Below are positions 14,681 to 20,914 of a stretch of DNA of 20,914 nt, one piece after another; position 1 is the first letter of the stretch, and every line of letters starts with the position of its first letter. Location of the stretch: NCBI GenBank assembly GCA_945971355.1, contig CAMFPD010000013.1, positions 1 to 20,914 of the forward strand. Direction: 5' to 3'. This DNA comes from an uncultured Lachnobacterium sp. Lineage in GTDB: Bacteria; Bacillota; Clostridia; Lachnospirales; Lachnospiraceae. A model generated the notes under the pieces. It saw nothing but the letters and a program-made list of their open reading frames with translations. It ran no database searches and was not told the origin of the DNA. The position numbers were made by a program, and so were the translations under genes.

Positions 14681-14797
14681 AAAGCTGCCAGTGGTAGGTT
14701 TTATGTTAACCAAAGTATGCAATAAAAGCTGCAGGTGGTAGATTTTATGTTAACCAAAGTATATACGAAAGCCCACAAGTGGTAGAAGTTGGCTAAA
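14681..14797. repeat. Imperfect 44-bp tandem repeat, three units
   Basis: Units begin near 14681, 14725 and 14768. Units 1 and 2 share AAAGCTGC, GTGGTAG, then TTTTATGTTAACCAAAGTAT with few differences. Unit 3 keeps AAAGC, CAAGTGGTAGA and a degraded TTGGCTAAAG. The GTGGTAG core recurs at 14691, 14735 and 14779, exactly 44 nt apart. The period is not a multiple of three, so no single reading frame runs through all the units. The repeat fills the gap between cheR's terminator and the acetyltransferase gene. Function unknown. Confidence 0.8.
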
Positions 14798-14813
14798 GAT
14801 AAGGAGAATGTTT

Positions 14814-15359
14814 ATGGCTGTGATAAAAACAGAACGTTTGATATTAAGAAAATGGGAAGATACAGATGCAGAGAGTCTTTTTGAGTATGCAAAAGACCCT
14901 GATGTCGGTCCTATAGCAGGCTGGCCATGCCATAAAAATGTTGAGGAGAGCAGGGGCGTAATTAAAAATGTCCTGTCTTATCCAAAATGTTATGCAATTT
15001 GCCAAAAAGATGATAATATTGCGATAGGTTCAATAGAATTAAAACTGAATGGAAATACCGCTATGACTAATCGTGATGATGAGTGCGAGCTTGGTTACTG
15101 GCTGGGAAAACCCTTCTGGGGTAAGGGCTATATGCCGGAGGCTGCGGCTACGCTTATTAAAAGGGGATTTACAGAGCTTGGCATGAGGACAGTCTGGTGT
15201 GGTTATTATGATGGAAATGCAAAGTCTAAGAGGGTGCAGGAGAAGCTTGGGTTTAAAGCTTATGGAATACGCAAAAATGTGAATGTTTCCCTGCTGAATG
15301 AAGTGAGGACTGAGCATGTAAATATAATGACCAAGGAGATGTGGGAGACCAGAGCCTAA
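14814..15359 (+). CDS. GNAT-family N-acetyltransferase (RimJ/RimL type)
   Basis: I place the start at ATG 14814, 7 nt after AAGGAG (14801-14806); the ATG at 14808 is only 1 nt from it. The 181-residue product begins with the typical IKTERLILRKWEDTDAESLF of RimJ/RimL-like enzymes. The acetyl-CoA binding region is CELGYWLGKPFWGKGYMPEA (91-110), and the later GNAKSKRVQEKLGFKAYG is the usual C-terminal strand-helix. It transfers acetyl from acetyl-CoA to an amine, either a protein N-terminus or a small molecule; the acceptor cannot be read from sequence. It is preceded by the 44-bp tandem repeats and converges on the next gene, sharing a hairpin with it. Confidence 0.88.
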   Translation: MAVIKTERLILRKWEDTDAESLFEYAKDPDVGPIAGWPCHKNVEESRGVIKNVLSYPKCYAICQKDDNIAIGSIELKLNGNTAMTNRDDECELGYWLGKPFWGKGYMPEAAATLIKRGFTELGMRTVWCGYYDGNAKSKRVQEKLGFKAYGIRKNVNVSLLNEVRTEHVNIMTKEMWETRA

Positions 15360-15360
15360 A

Positions 15361-15394
15361 ATAGCCAGCGGGAACATCACTTCCCACTGGCTAT
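15361..15394. terminator. Bidirectional hairpin terminator between convergent genes
   Basis: ATAGCCAG-C-GGGAA (15361-15374) pairs with TTCCC-A-CTGGCTAT (15381-15394), a 13-bp stem with one internal mismatch and a 6-nt loop. The right arm overlaps the 3' end of the minus-strand gene. T-tracts are short on both sides (ACTTT on +, TTTTA on -), so it can serve both transcripts. Confidence 0.75.
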
Positions 15395-16477
15395 AACTTT
15401 AAGTATATGCTCAACATACCTTCTGAGCATCACATCCGACTCACAGAAATCTTCAGTCAGTTCAAAATATGAAAACTTGTCTTTGTAATCTGCCTTAAAT
15501 TCAGGATTCATTATTTCATAGTACTGAATAAGAAAATCCCCCTGCTTCCTGGTGTAGCAGTTGTTAGCATGACATTTTTCCCTGAAATCCTTATCCACAA
15601 ATCCCGCCACACTTTTATGTATGGCTCTGTCCTCCTCCGGCAGATAGTAGTAATCCTTGTAATTTTCAAAGAAATACTTTAGCTCACCTGAGTAAATCGG
15701 CACACGGATAGAGGCAGTCTCCTTATTTAATATCAGATAAAATGAATCTGTCTTTTTGGACAGCCGCTTTGGAACCAGGTAATCATTTTTTAAGCTTATG
15801 ATAAACTCATACTTTTCCTCACCGTCAATTGTCTTATATGGCTCTATTTTGGACTCTGTAATCGAATACTGCCCATTAAAAAACTCAACATATGACAAAA
15901 TCGGCAGGAGACTGGTCATACCAAGGACATCCTCATAATTGTGGAGCATCAATAGCTCAAGGGCTTTCTCGTCTTTGCTTTTTACAAATTCATAATACAC
16001 ATTTATTAACTCACCGCCATTGTATTTGTCAGCTCGGTCTATACCCAGAAATTTTTCTACGGTTTTCTGCTTGTAGTTTTCCAGATTGAGTAGAAACTTA
16101 ATCTGTGATACAGACTTGAAAATATCCAGATAGTTGTAGCTGGAGAAATTCTCCACAATATCATATAAATCACATTTCGCTTTTAAAAATGGAATGTCAA
16201 AGCCCACACCATTAAAGGATATGATGGTCTTGTACTGCTTGAGCAACTCCACAAAGGCAGATATGATCACCTTTTCTTCCTTTGGGCTTTCTGCAAAATA
16301 CTGATCTATACATATATATTTACCTTTTCGTCTGGCGCATCCAATCAAATAAACTGATGAATTGACTGGTGAAAAGCCTGTGGTTTCGATATCGAAAAAT
16401 ATTGATTCCTCATCATATAATTTATCTGTTAATTTATCGCTTTTTACATATAATTCTTCTTTGTGAGTTGTTTTCAT
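15377..16477 (-). CDS. RNase H-fold 3'-5' exonuclease-like protein (YprB family)
   Basis: A 366-residue protein whose N-terminal 190 residues form a YprB-type RNase H-like (RNase_H_2) exonuclease domain. Acidic catalytic residues of a DEDD nuclease are visible: Asp29 and Glu31 in FFDIETTGF, Asp94 in ISFNGVGFDIPFL, and Asp183 in HNYEDVLG. The C-terminal 175 residues are rich in Tyr, Lys and Glu, lack obvious repeats and are of unknown function. Family members are predicted to trim DNA or RNA ends; the substrate is not known. On the minus strand, GAGGGA (16486-16491) lies 8 nt before ATG 16477. It is the only gene in the window on this strand, divergent from the rnf operon and convergent with the acetyltransferase. 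Confidence 0.85.
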   Translation of the reverse strand: MKTTHKEELYVKSDKLTDKLYDEESIFFDIETTGFSPVNSSVYLIGCARRKGKYICIDQYFAESPKEEKVIISAFVELLKQYKTIISFNGVGFDIPFLKAKCDLYDIVENFSSYNYLDIFKSVSQIKFLLNLENYKQKTVEKFLGIDRADKYNGGELINVYYEFVKSKDEKALELLMLHNYEDVLGMTSLLPILSYVEFFNGQYSITESKIEPYKTIDGEEKYEFIISLKNDYLVPKRLSKKTDSFYLILNKETASIRVPIYSGELKYFFENYKDYYYLPEEDRAIHKSVAGFVDKDFREKCHANNCYTRKQGDFLIQYYEIMNPEFKADYKDKFSYFELTEDFCESDVMLRRYVEHILKVIASGK

Positions 16478-16513
16478 ACTTATTATCCCTCAAAATATCT
16501 TTTATTCGACAGG

Positions 16514-16531
16514 TTGTTAATATTATAACAT
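16514..16531. promoter_or_regulatory. Rex-like palindrome overlapping the exonuclease promoter
   Basis: TTGTTAA-TATT-ATAACAT matches 12 of 14 fixed positions of the Rex operator form TTGTTAA-N4-TTAACAA. On the minus strand the same bases contain an extended -10, TGTTATAAT (TATAAT at 16522-16527), which is the likely promoter of the exonuclease gene. The match may therefore simply reflect the AT-rich promoter. Confidence 0.35.
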
Positions 16532-16570
16532 AAGGTTCTAAAAAAAGTACTATATCTAGATGTCATAAAG

Positions 16571-16579
16571 TGATATAAT
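16571..16579 (+). promoter_or_regulatory. Predicted extended -10 promoter of the rnf operon
   Basis: TGATATAAT (TATAAT at 16574-16579) is an extended -10 element. No good -35 box is found 16-18 nt upstream, which is typical of extended -10 promoters or of those needing an activator. The leader would be about 60 nt. Confidence 0.55.
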
Positions 16580-16646
16580 TTATACATAAATTGCTGAAGT
16601 AGTACATCTATTTTAGTAAAAAATACAAGAAAGAGGGGCACAGGAA

Positions 16647-17975
16647 ATGGGTTTAAAATCATTTATTGGTGGTGTGCATCCATACGAAGGCAAGGAACTT
16701 GCTGAAAATGCACCTATTAAAGAAGTTTTACCCAAGGGTGAACTGATTTATCCAGTATCTCAGCATATTGGTGCACCGGCAACTCCAATTGTTGCTGTTG
16801 GAGATACAGTTTTAAAGGGCCAGAAGATTGCAGAAGCAGGCGGCTTCGTTTCTTCACCTATTTATTCATCTGTATCTGGTACAGTTAAGGCAATTGAGAA
16901 GCGACGTGTAGCTGTTGGAGACATGGTAAACAGTATTATCATCGAGAGCGATGGTGAATTTAAGGAAGTAGAATATGAGGTTGTTGATGACGTTAAAACT
17001 TTAACAAAAGAACAAATCATCAATAAGGTAAAGGAAGCAGGCGTTGTCGGAATGGGTGGTGCAGGCTTTCCTACTCATGTAAAGCTTTCTCCAAAGGAAC
17101 CAGATAAGATTGAGTTCGTGATTGCAAACTGTGCAGAGTGCGAGCCATATCTTACTGCAGATTACCGTAGAATGCTTGAGAATCCAGAAGAGTTAATTGC
17201 TGGTATGAACATCATTTTGCAGCTTTTTGACAATGCAAAGGGTATTCTTGGTATAGAGAACAACAAGCCGGAAGCCATTGCAAAATTAAAAGAGCTCACA
17301 AAGGATGAGCCAAGAATTGAGGTATGCGAGTTATTAACTAAGTATCCTCAGGGTGGTGAGCGTCAGCTCATCCATGCAACAACTGGTAGAGATATCAATT
17401 CTAAAATGCTCCCGGCAGATGCTGGTTGTATTGTAGACAACGTAGAAACAATTATTGCTGTATACAATGCAGTTAAGAATGGTATTCCAGTTATGAAGCG
17501 TGTATCAACTGTTACTGGTGATGCAATTACAAATCCTTCCAACTTTTTGTACAGCATTGGAACTCCATATCAGGAGCTTATAGATGCTGCTGGCGGTTTT
17601 AAAGTACAGCCGGAGAAAATTATCTCAGGTGGTCCAATGATGGGATTTGCTATGTTTAGCCTTGATATACCTACAACAAAGACTTCTTCATCAATTCTAT
17701 GTCTTGCAAAGGACGAGGTTGCCATGTACGAGCCTATGGCTTGTATTAACTGTGGACGTTGCGTAGAAGCTTGTCCAGAACAGCTTATCCCAAGCAGACT
17801 TGCTAAGTTTGGTAATAACGGACTTATGAAGGAATTCGAGGAGTGGAATGGTCTTGAGTGTATCGAGTGTGGTTCATGTACATTTGCATGTCCATCAAGA
17901 AGACAGGTGGCTCAGCCAATTAAAACTATGAAGAAGCTTGTTTTAGCTGAAAAAAGAAAACAGGCTAGCAAATAA
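16647..17975 (+). CDS. rnfC: Rnf complex subunit RnfC
   Basis: A 442-residue RnfC, the cytoplasmic subunit that handles NADH and iron-sulfur electron transfer in the ferredoxin:NAD+ oxidoreductase. The N-terminal barrel-sandwich part has ISQ-like and SPIYSSVSGTV segments. GVVGMGGAGFPTHVK (132-146) is the glycine-rich NADH/FMN-binding loop also found in NuoF. The C-terminus carries two [4Fe-4S] motifs: Cys366, 369, 372, 376 and Cys405, 408, 411, 415. The length is close to that of clostridial RnfC and lacks the long C-terminal repeats of proteobacterial forms. AGAGGGG (16632-16638) is 8 nt before ATG. It opens the operon rnfCDGEA(B). Confidence 0.97.
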   Translation: MGLKSFIGGVHPYEGKELAENAPIKEVLPKGELIYPVSQHIGAPATPIVAVGDTVLKGQKIAEAGGFVSSPIYSSVSGTVKAIEKRRVAVGDMVNSIIIESDGEFKEVEYEVVDDVKTLTKEQIINKVKEAGVVGMGGAGFPTHVKLSPKEPDKIEFVIANCAECEPYLTADYRRMLENPEELIAGMNIILQLFDNAKGILGIENNKPEAIAKLKELTKDEPRIEVCELLTKYPQGGERQLIHATTGRDINSKMLPADAGCIVDNVETIIAVYNAVKNGIPVMKRVSTVTGDAITNPSNFLYSIGTPYQELIDAAGGFKVQPEKIISGGPMMGFAMFSLDIPTTKTSSSILCLAKDEVAMYEPMACINCGRCVEACPEQLIPSRLAKFGNNGLMKEFEEWNGLECIECGSCTFACPSRRQVAQPIKTMKKLVLAEKRKQASK

Positions 17976-17995
17976 GAAGAAAGAGGTGGATTATT

Positions 17996-18958
17996 GTGAG
18001 TGATTTATATCATGTGTCTTCATCACCACATGTACGTGCCAAGGATTCCACAAGCAGAATAATGGCTTATGTTATTGCAGCTTTACTTCCTGCCAGTCTC
18101 TTTGGTATTTACAACTTTGGTTTCAAAGCTTTATTATTGATTCTCATTACAATTGCTACTTGTGTAGCTACTGAGTGGATATTTGATAAGATTGTACATA
18201 AAAAGAATACAATCGGTGATTTAAGTGCTGTTGTAACAGGTCTGTTATTAGCACTAAACCTCCCAGTTTCACTTCCATGGTGGGAAGCTGTAATTGGTGG
18301 TGTTTTCGCAATTGCAATTGTTAAATGTCTCTTTGGTGGTTTGGGACAGAACTTCATGAACCCGGCATTAGGAGCCAGATGCTTCCTTTTAATTGCATTT
18401 GCGGCAGATATGACTAACTTTAACGTTACTAAGAACGGTGTGGATGTCTACACAGGAGCAACTCCGCTTGCACTTATCAGAGAGAATGGTCTTTCAGCAG
18501 TAAACGTTAGAGATATGTTAGTTGGAAATGTTGCAGGAACCATTGGTGAGACTTCTGTTATTGCAATTTTACTTGGAGCAATCATTCTCATCTTATTGGG
18601 AGTTATTGATCTAAAGATTCCTGGAGCATACATTATTACATTTGCTTTATTTATGTTTTTCTTCGGAGCAAGCAGATTTGATTTCAACTATGTAGTTGCA
18701 CAGCTCTGTGGTGGAGGATTAATGCTTGGAGCATTCTTCATGGCAACAGATTATGTTACTTCACCTATTACTCCAAGCGGAAAAATTATTTTTGGAATCT
18801 GTTGTGGTCTTTTGACAGGTATTTTCCGTTGCTTTGGTGCAAATGCAGAGGGTGTTTCTTTCTCAATCATCTTAAGCAATATTCTTGTACCTCTTATTGA
18901 GAAATACACAGTTCCAAGAGCATTCGGACAGGTAAAGGAGGCAAAGAAGAATGAATAA
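17996..18958 (+). CDS. rnfD: Rnf complex subunit RnfD
   Basis: A 320-residue membrane subunit with eight to ten hydrophobic spans, related to NqrB. The covalent flavinylation motif is TGATPLA, in which Thr156 is the expected FMN-phosphoester site. Other family landmarks are GLLLALNLPVSLPWWEAVIGG and the GGLGQNFMNPALGARCFLL segment. It forms part of the ion-translocating membrane core. Translation begins at GTG 17996 with GAGGTG (17983-17988) 7 nt upstream. Its last 8 nt overlap the start of rnfG, showing tight coupling. I cannot tell from sequence alone whether the complex pumps Na+ or H+. Confidence 0.96.
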   Translation: MSDLYHVSSSPHVRAKDSTSRIMAYVIAALLPASLFGIYNFGFKALLLILITIATCVATEWIFDKIVHKKNTIGDLSAVVTGLLLALNLPVSLPWWEAVIGGVFAIAIVKCLFGGLGQNFMNPALGARCFLLIAFAADMTNFNVTKNGVDVYTGATPLALIRENGLSAVNVRDMLVGNVAGTIGETSVIAILLGAIILILLGVIDLKIPGAYIITFALFMFFFGASRFDFNYVVAQLCGGGLMLGAFFMATDYVTSPITPSGKIIFGICCGLLTGIFRCFGANAEGVSFSIILSNILVPLIEKYTVPRAFGQVKEAKKNE

Positions 18959-19559
18959 ACAGATTGTACATGACGCTTTGATCTTAACTGCTTTTACACT
19001 TGTTCTTGGTTTTGTTCTTGCACTTGTATATGGAATTACAAAACCATCTATTGATGCTGCAAATCTTGCCGCAGCACAGGCAGCATATCAGGAAGTATTT
19101 GCTGATGCAGCCAGCTTTGAGGCTGTAGAATTTGATAAGGATGCAGCTAATACGCTCGTTTCTGATGCTGGGTACAGTGATACAATTGAGGATATCCAGA
19201 ATGCACTTGATGCAAATGGTAACTCATTAGGATATGTAATTACTGTTACTGCAAAGGATGGTAGTCAGGGAAGTATCACTTTTTCTGTTGGTATAAAGAA
19301 CGATGGAACAGTAAATGGATATTCAATTACAGATATTGCTGAGACTCCTGGTCTGGGTATGAAAGCACAGGATGAGTCTTTCTATAGCCAGTTCCAGAAC
19401 AAAGTCGTAGACAAATTTGAAGTTGTAAAATCTGCACCAGCTGCAGATAATCAGATTGAAGCGATAACTGGTTCAACAATTACTTCAAAGGCTATGGCAA
19501 ATGGTTGTAATGCAGCTATTCTTTACTTCCAGAGCGAATTACAGGGAGGTGCAGAATAA
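18951..19559 (+). CDS. rnfG: Rnf complex subunit RnfG
   Basis: A 202-residue subunit with one N-terminal membrane span (about 9-30) and an extracytoplasmic FMN-binding domain. The flavinylation motif near the C-terminus reads TGSTITSKA, with Thr176 in the position of the FMN-bearing threonine (consensus S/T-G-A-T, here with Ser in place of Ala). The motif ETPGLGMKAQDESF is also family-typical. It carries electrons on the outside face of the membrane. The start overlaps rnfD by 8 nt, and the stop overlaps the rnfE start by one base (TAATG). The attachment of FMN would need an ApbE transferase encoded elsewhere. Confidence 0.95.
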   Translation: MNKQIVHDALILTAFTLVLGFVLALVYGITKPSIDAANLAAAQAAYQEVFADAASFEAVEFDKDAANTLVSDAGYSDTIEDIQNALDANGNSLGYVITVTAKDGSQGSITFSVGIKNDGTVNGYSITDIAETPGLGMKAQDESFYSQFQNKVVDKFEVVKSAPAADNQIEAITGSTITSKAMANGCNAAILYFQSELQGGAE

Positions 19560-20278
19560 TGAATAAATATGTTGAACGTTTATATAATGGTATTATTAAA
19601 GAAAACCCAACATTTGTACTGATGCTTGGTATGTGTCCAACACTTGCAGTAACATCATCAGCCATAAATGGTCTTGGAATGGGTCTTTCAACAACAGTCG
19701 TTTTGATTTGTTCAAACCTTTTAATTTCATTATTTAGAAAAATTATTCCAAATGGTGTTCGTATGCCAGCATACATTGTAATTGTTGCTTCTCTGGTAAC
19801 AGTTGTTCAGTTTCTTATGCAGGCATACTTACCTAGCTTATCAGCATCCTTAGGTGTTTACATTCCACTTATCGTAGTAAACTGTATCATCTTAGGCCGT
19901 GCAGAAAGCTATGCATCAAAAAACGCTCCTGTAGAGTCAATTTTTGATGGTCTTGGAATGGGTCTTGGTTTCACAATTGGTCTTACAATTATCGGTCTTA
20001 TTCGTGAAATCCTTGGTGCAGGAACTGCCTTTGATGTTCAGATTTTCGGAGAGTGGTTTACACCAATTACAATCTTTATAATGGCTCCTGGTGCATTCCT
20101 TGTACTTGCATTCCTTGTTGCTGGTATGAATATTGTCAGAAAGAAAATGGATGCAAAGGGAACTCCTCTTGCAGAGCCAGCTGGTTGTCTTGCTGGAGAC
20201 TGTGCACACTGTGGTGCATCATGTCCTAGTGCTGGTAAGAAGCCAGAAACAAATAATACAGAAGGAGGGGATAAATAA
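19559..20278 (+). CDS. rnfE: Rnf complex subunit RnfE with a cysteine-rich C-terminal tail
   Basis: A 239-residue membrane subunit with six predicted spans, homologous to RnfA and NqrD. It shows NPTFVLMLGMCPTLAVTSSA near the N-terminus and VNCIILGRAESYASKN mid-protein. The Cys in the LGMCPTLAV and VNCIILG segments are the conserved ones thought to hold a [2Fe-2S] cluster between RnfA and RnfE within the membrane. Beyond the usual end, about 35 residues form a hydrophilic tail with four cysteines (Cys210, 215, 218, 222; C-x4-C-x2-C-x3-C, with one His), rich in Gly/Ala/Ser. It overlaps rnfA by one base. The core assignment is firm; the function of the tail is unknown. Confidence 0.95.
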   Translation: MNKYVERLYNGIIKENPTFVLMLGMCPTLAVTSSAINGLGMGLSTTVVLICSNLLISLFRKIIPNGVRMPAYIVIVASLVTVVQFLMQAYLPSLSASLGVYIPLIVVNCIILGRAESYASKNAPVESIFDGLGMGLGFTIGLTIIGLIREILGAGTAFDVQIFGEWFTPITIFIMAPGAFLVLAFLVAGMNIVRKKMDAKGTPLAEPAGCLAGDCAHCGASCPSAGKKPETNNTEGGDK

Positions 20279-20901
20279 TGAGTACTTTAGCATCATTAGC
20301 TTTAGTTGCAGTTGGTGCAGCTATAGTAAACAACGTAGTATTAAGTCAGTTCCTTGGTATTTGTCCATTCCTTGGAGTTTCTAAGAAAATTGAGACAGCT
20401 GCCGGAATGGGAGGAGCAGTAGTATTCGTTATTGCAATCGCTACATTTGTCACTCAGCTTATTTACGGTGGAATTCTTGCGAATCCAGCACTTTTGGCTG
20501 CAGGTATTGATCTTACATACTTAAAGACAATTGTATTTATTCTTGTTATTGCTTCATTAGTTCAGTTTGTTGAGATGTTCTTAAAGAAAAAGATTCCATC
20601 TCTCTATGAGTCATTAGGAGTTTTCTTACCACTTATTACAACTAACTGTGCAGTACTAGGTGTAGCACTTAACTCAGTTACCAACTATTCTGATTTGGGA
20701 TTTGGCATGTCATTGCTTTACAGTATGGTATATGGTATCTTTACAGCGGTTGGTTTCTTAATTGCAATTGTACTTATGGCTGGACTTCGTGAAAGAATTG
20801 AATACAATGATATTCCAAAAACCTTCCAGGGAACAGCAATTGTACTTGTAACTGCTTGCCTTATGTCAATTGCATTCATGGGATTCTCAGGAATGATTTA
20901 G
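20278..20901 (+). CDS. rnfA: Rnf complex subunit RnfA
   Basis: A 207-residue membrane protein with six spans, homologous to RnfE and NqrE. Signature segments are NNVVLSQFLGICPFLGVSKK near the N-terminus and LITTNCAVLGVALN mid-protein; their cysteines (in GICPFLG and TNCAVLG) are the conserved pair thought to ligate the shared [2Fe-2S] cluster. It is part of the ion-translocation core. It starts on the last base of rnfE's stop region (TAATG). The stop TAG at 20899-20901 runs into AGGAGG (20900-20905), which is evidently the ribosome binding site of the next gene, expected to be rnfB, beginning just outside the window. Confidence 0.96.
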   Translation: MSTLASLALVAVGAAIVNNVVLSQFLGICPFLGVSKKIETAAGMGGAVVFVIAIATFVTQLIYGGILANPALLAAGIDLTYLKTIVFILVIASLVQFVEMFLKKKIPSLYESLGVFLPLITTNCAVLGVALNSVTNYSDLGFGMSLLYSMVYGIFTAVGFLIAIVLMAGLRERIEYNDIPKTFQGTAIVLVTACLMSIAFMGFSGMI

Positions 20902-20905
20902 GAGG
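20900..20905 (+). promoter_or_regulatory. Shine-Dalgarno of the next operon gene (expected rnfB)
   Basis: A perfect AGGAGG overlaps the rnfA stop codon and is 9 nt from the end of the window. The clostridial gene order predicts rnfB, the ferredoxin-facing iron-sulfur subunit, immediately after. Confidence 0.7.
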
Positions 20906-20914
20906 AAAAGAGAT

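Noticed and set aside
14663..14725. A 20-codon ORF from ATG 14663 through the first tandem repeat
   Set aside because: The ATG lies next to a terminator's T-tract, has no ribosome binding site, and the 44-nt period breaks the frame in the next unit.
14681..14797. Tandem repeat as a CRISPR array
   Set aside because: Units are contiguous and imperfect with no unique spacers, and no cas genes are near.
15892..16089. Plus-strand 65-codon frame inside the exonuclease gene
   Set aside because: Antisense shadow of a well-supported minus-strand gene, with no ribosome binding site.
16557..16610. Inverted repeat TAGATGT / ACATCTA around the rnf -10
   Set aside because: Only 7 bp with a 40-nt gap in AT-rich DNA, so chance is likely; not called as an operator.

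Overview
The window reads as chromosomal DNA from a low-GC, anaerobic Gram-positive bacterium of the class Clostridia, most likely family Lachnospiraceae. I base this on the AT-rich codon use, strong AGGAGG-type ribosome binding sites, the clustering of a BaiN-like flavoprotein gene, cmk, ispH and an S1-protein gene, an rnfCDGEA(B) operon in the clostridial order, and a sodium-pumping decarboxylase operon. The genus is not settled by the sequence; an orphan cheR suggests a motile or chemotactic lineage.

Layout: (1) Positions 1-372 hold a GC-richer (about 48% by hand count), unrecognised ORF and a stretch of tiny ORFs, probably debris of a foreign or mobile segment, followed by a cytosolic subtilisin-like protease (373-1212). 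(2) scpA-scpB (1305-2644), the kleisin and winged-helix partners of SMC, have a clear promoter and terminator. (3) 2825-8082 is a five-gene operon for a biotin-dependent, Na+-linked carboxyl-transfer machine: a CoA-type (12S/MmdA-like) carboxyltransferase, an OadG-like lipoprotein, a biotin carrier, the OadB Na+ pump and a pyruvate/oxaloacetate-type (5S/OadA) carboxyltransferase. (4) 8182-9920 encodes a YoaK/DUF1275 membrane protein and an RpiR regulator. (5) 9924-13756 is the BaiN-like flavoprotein, cmk, ispH and S1-protein cluster, closed by a strong terminator. (6) 13846-16477 has cheR, a 44-bp imperfect tandem repeat, a GNAT acetyltransferase, and a convergent RNase H-fold exonuclease sharing a bidirectional hairpin with it. 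(7) 16647-20901 is rnfC-D-G-E-A; rnfB is expected just past the right edge.

The two large operons are both parts of sodium/proton bioenergetics: Rnf couples ferredoxin oxidation and NAD+ reduction to ion export, and the decarboxylase operon couples carboxylate chemistry to Na+ transport. The most unusual point is that the decarboxylase operon contains both carboxyltransferase types that together make up a transcarboxylase, plus the membrane pump. It could therefore move carboxyl groups between a CoA ester and oxaloacetate/pyruvate as well as drive Na+ export. Other oddities are the large extracytoplasmic domain on the OadG-like subunit, the four-cysteine tail on RnfE, the 20-nt ispH/S1 overlap where many clostridia have a fusion, and a Rex-like palindrome between the rnf operon and its divergent neighbour.
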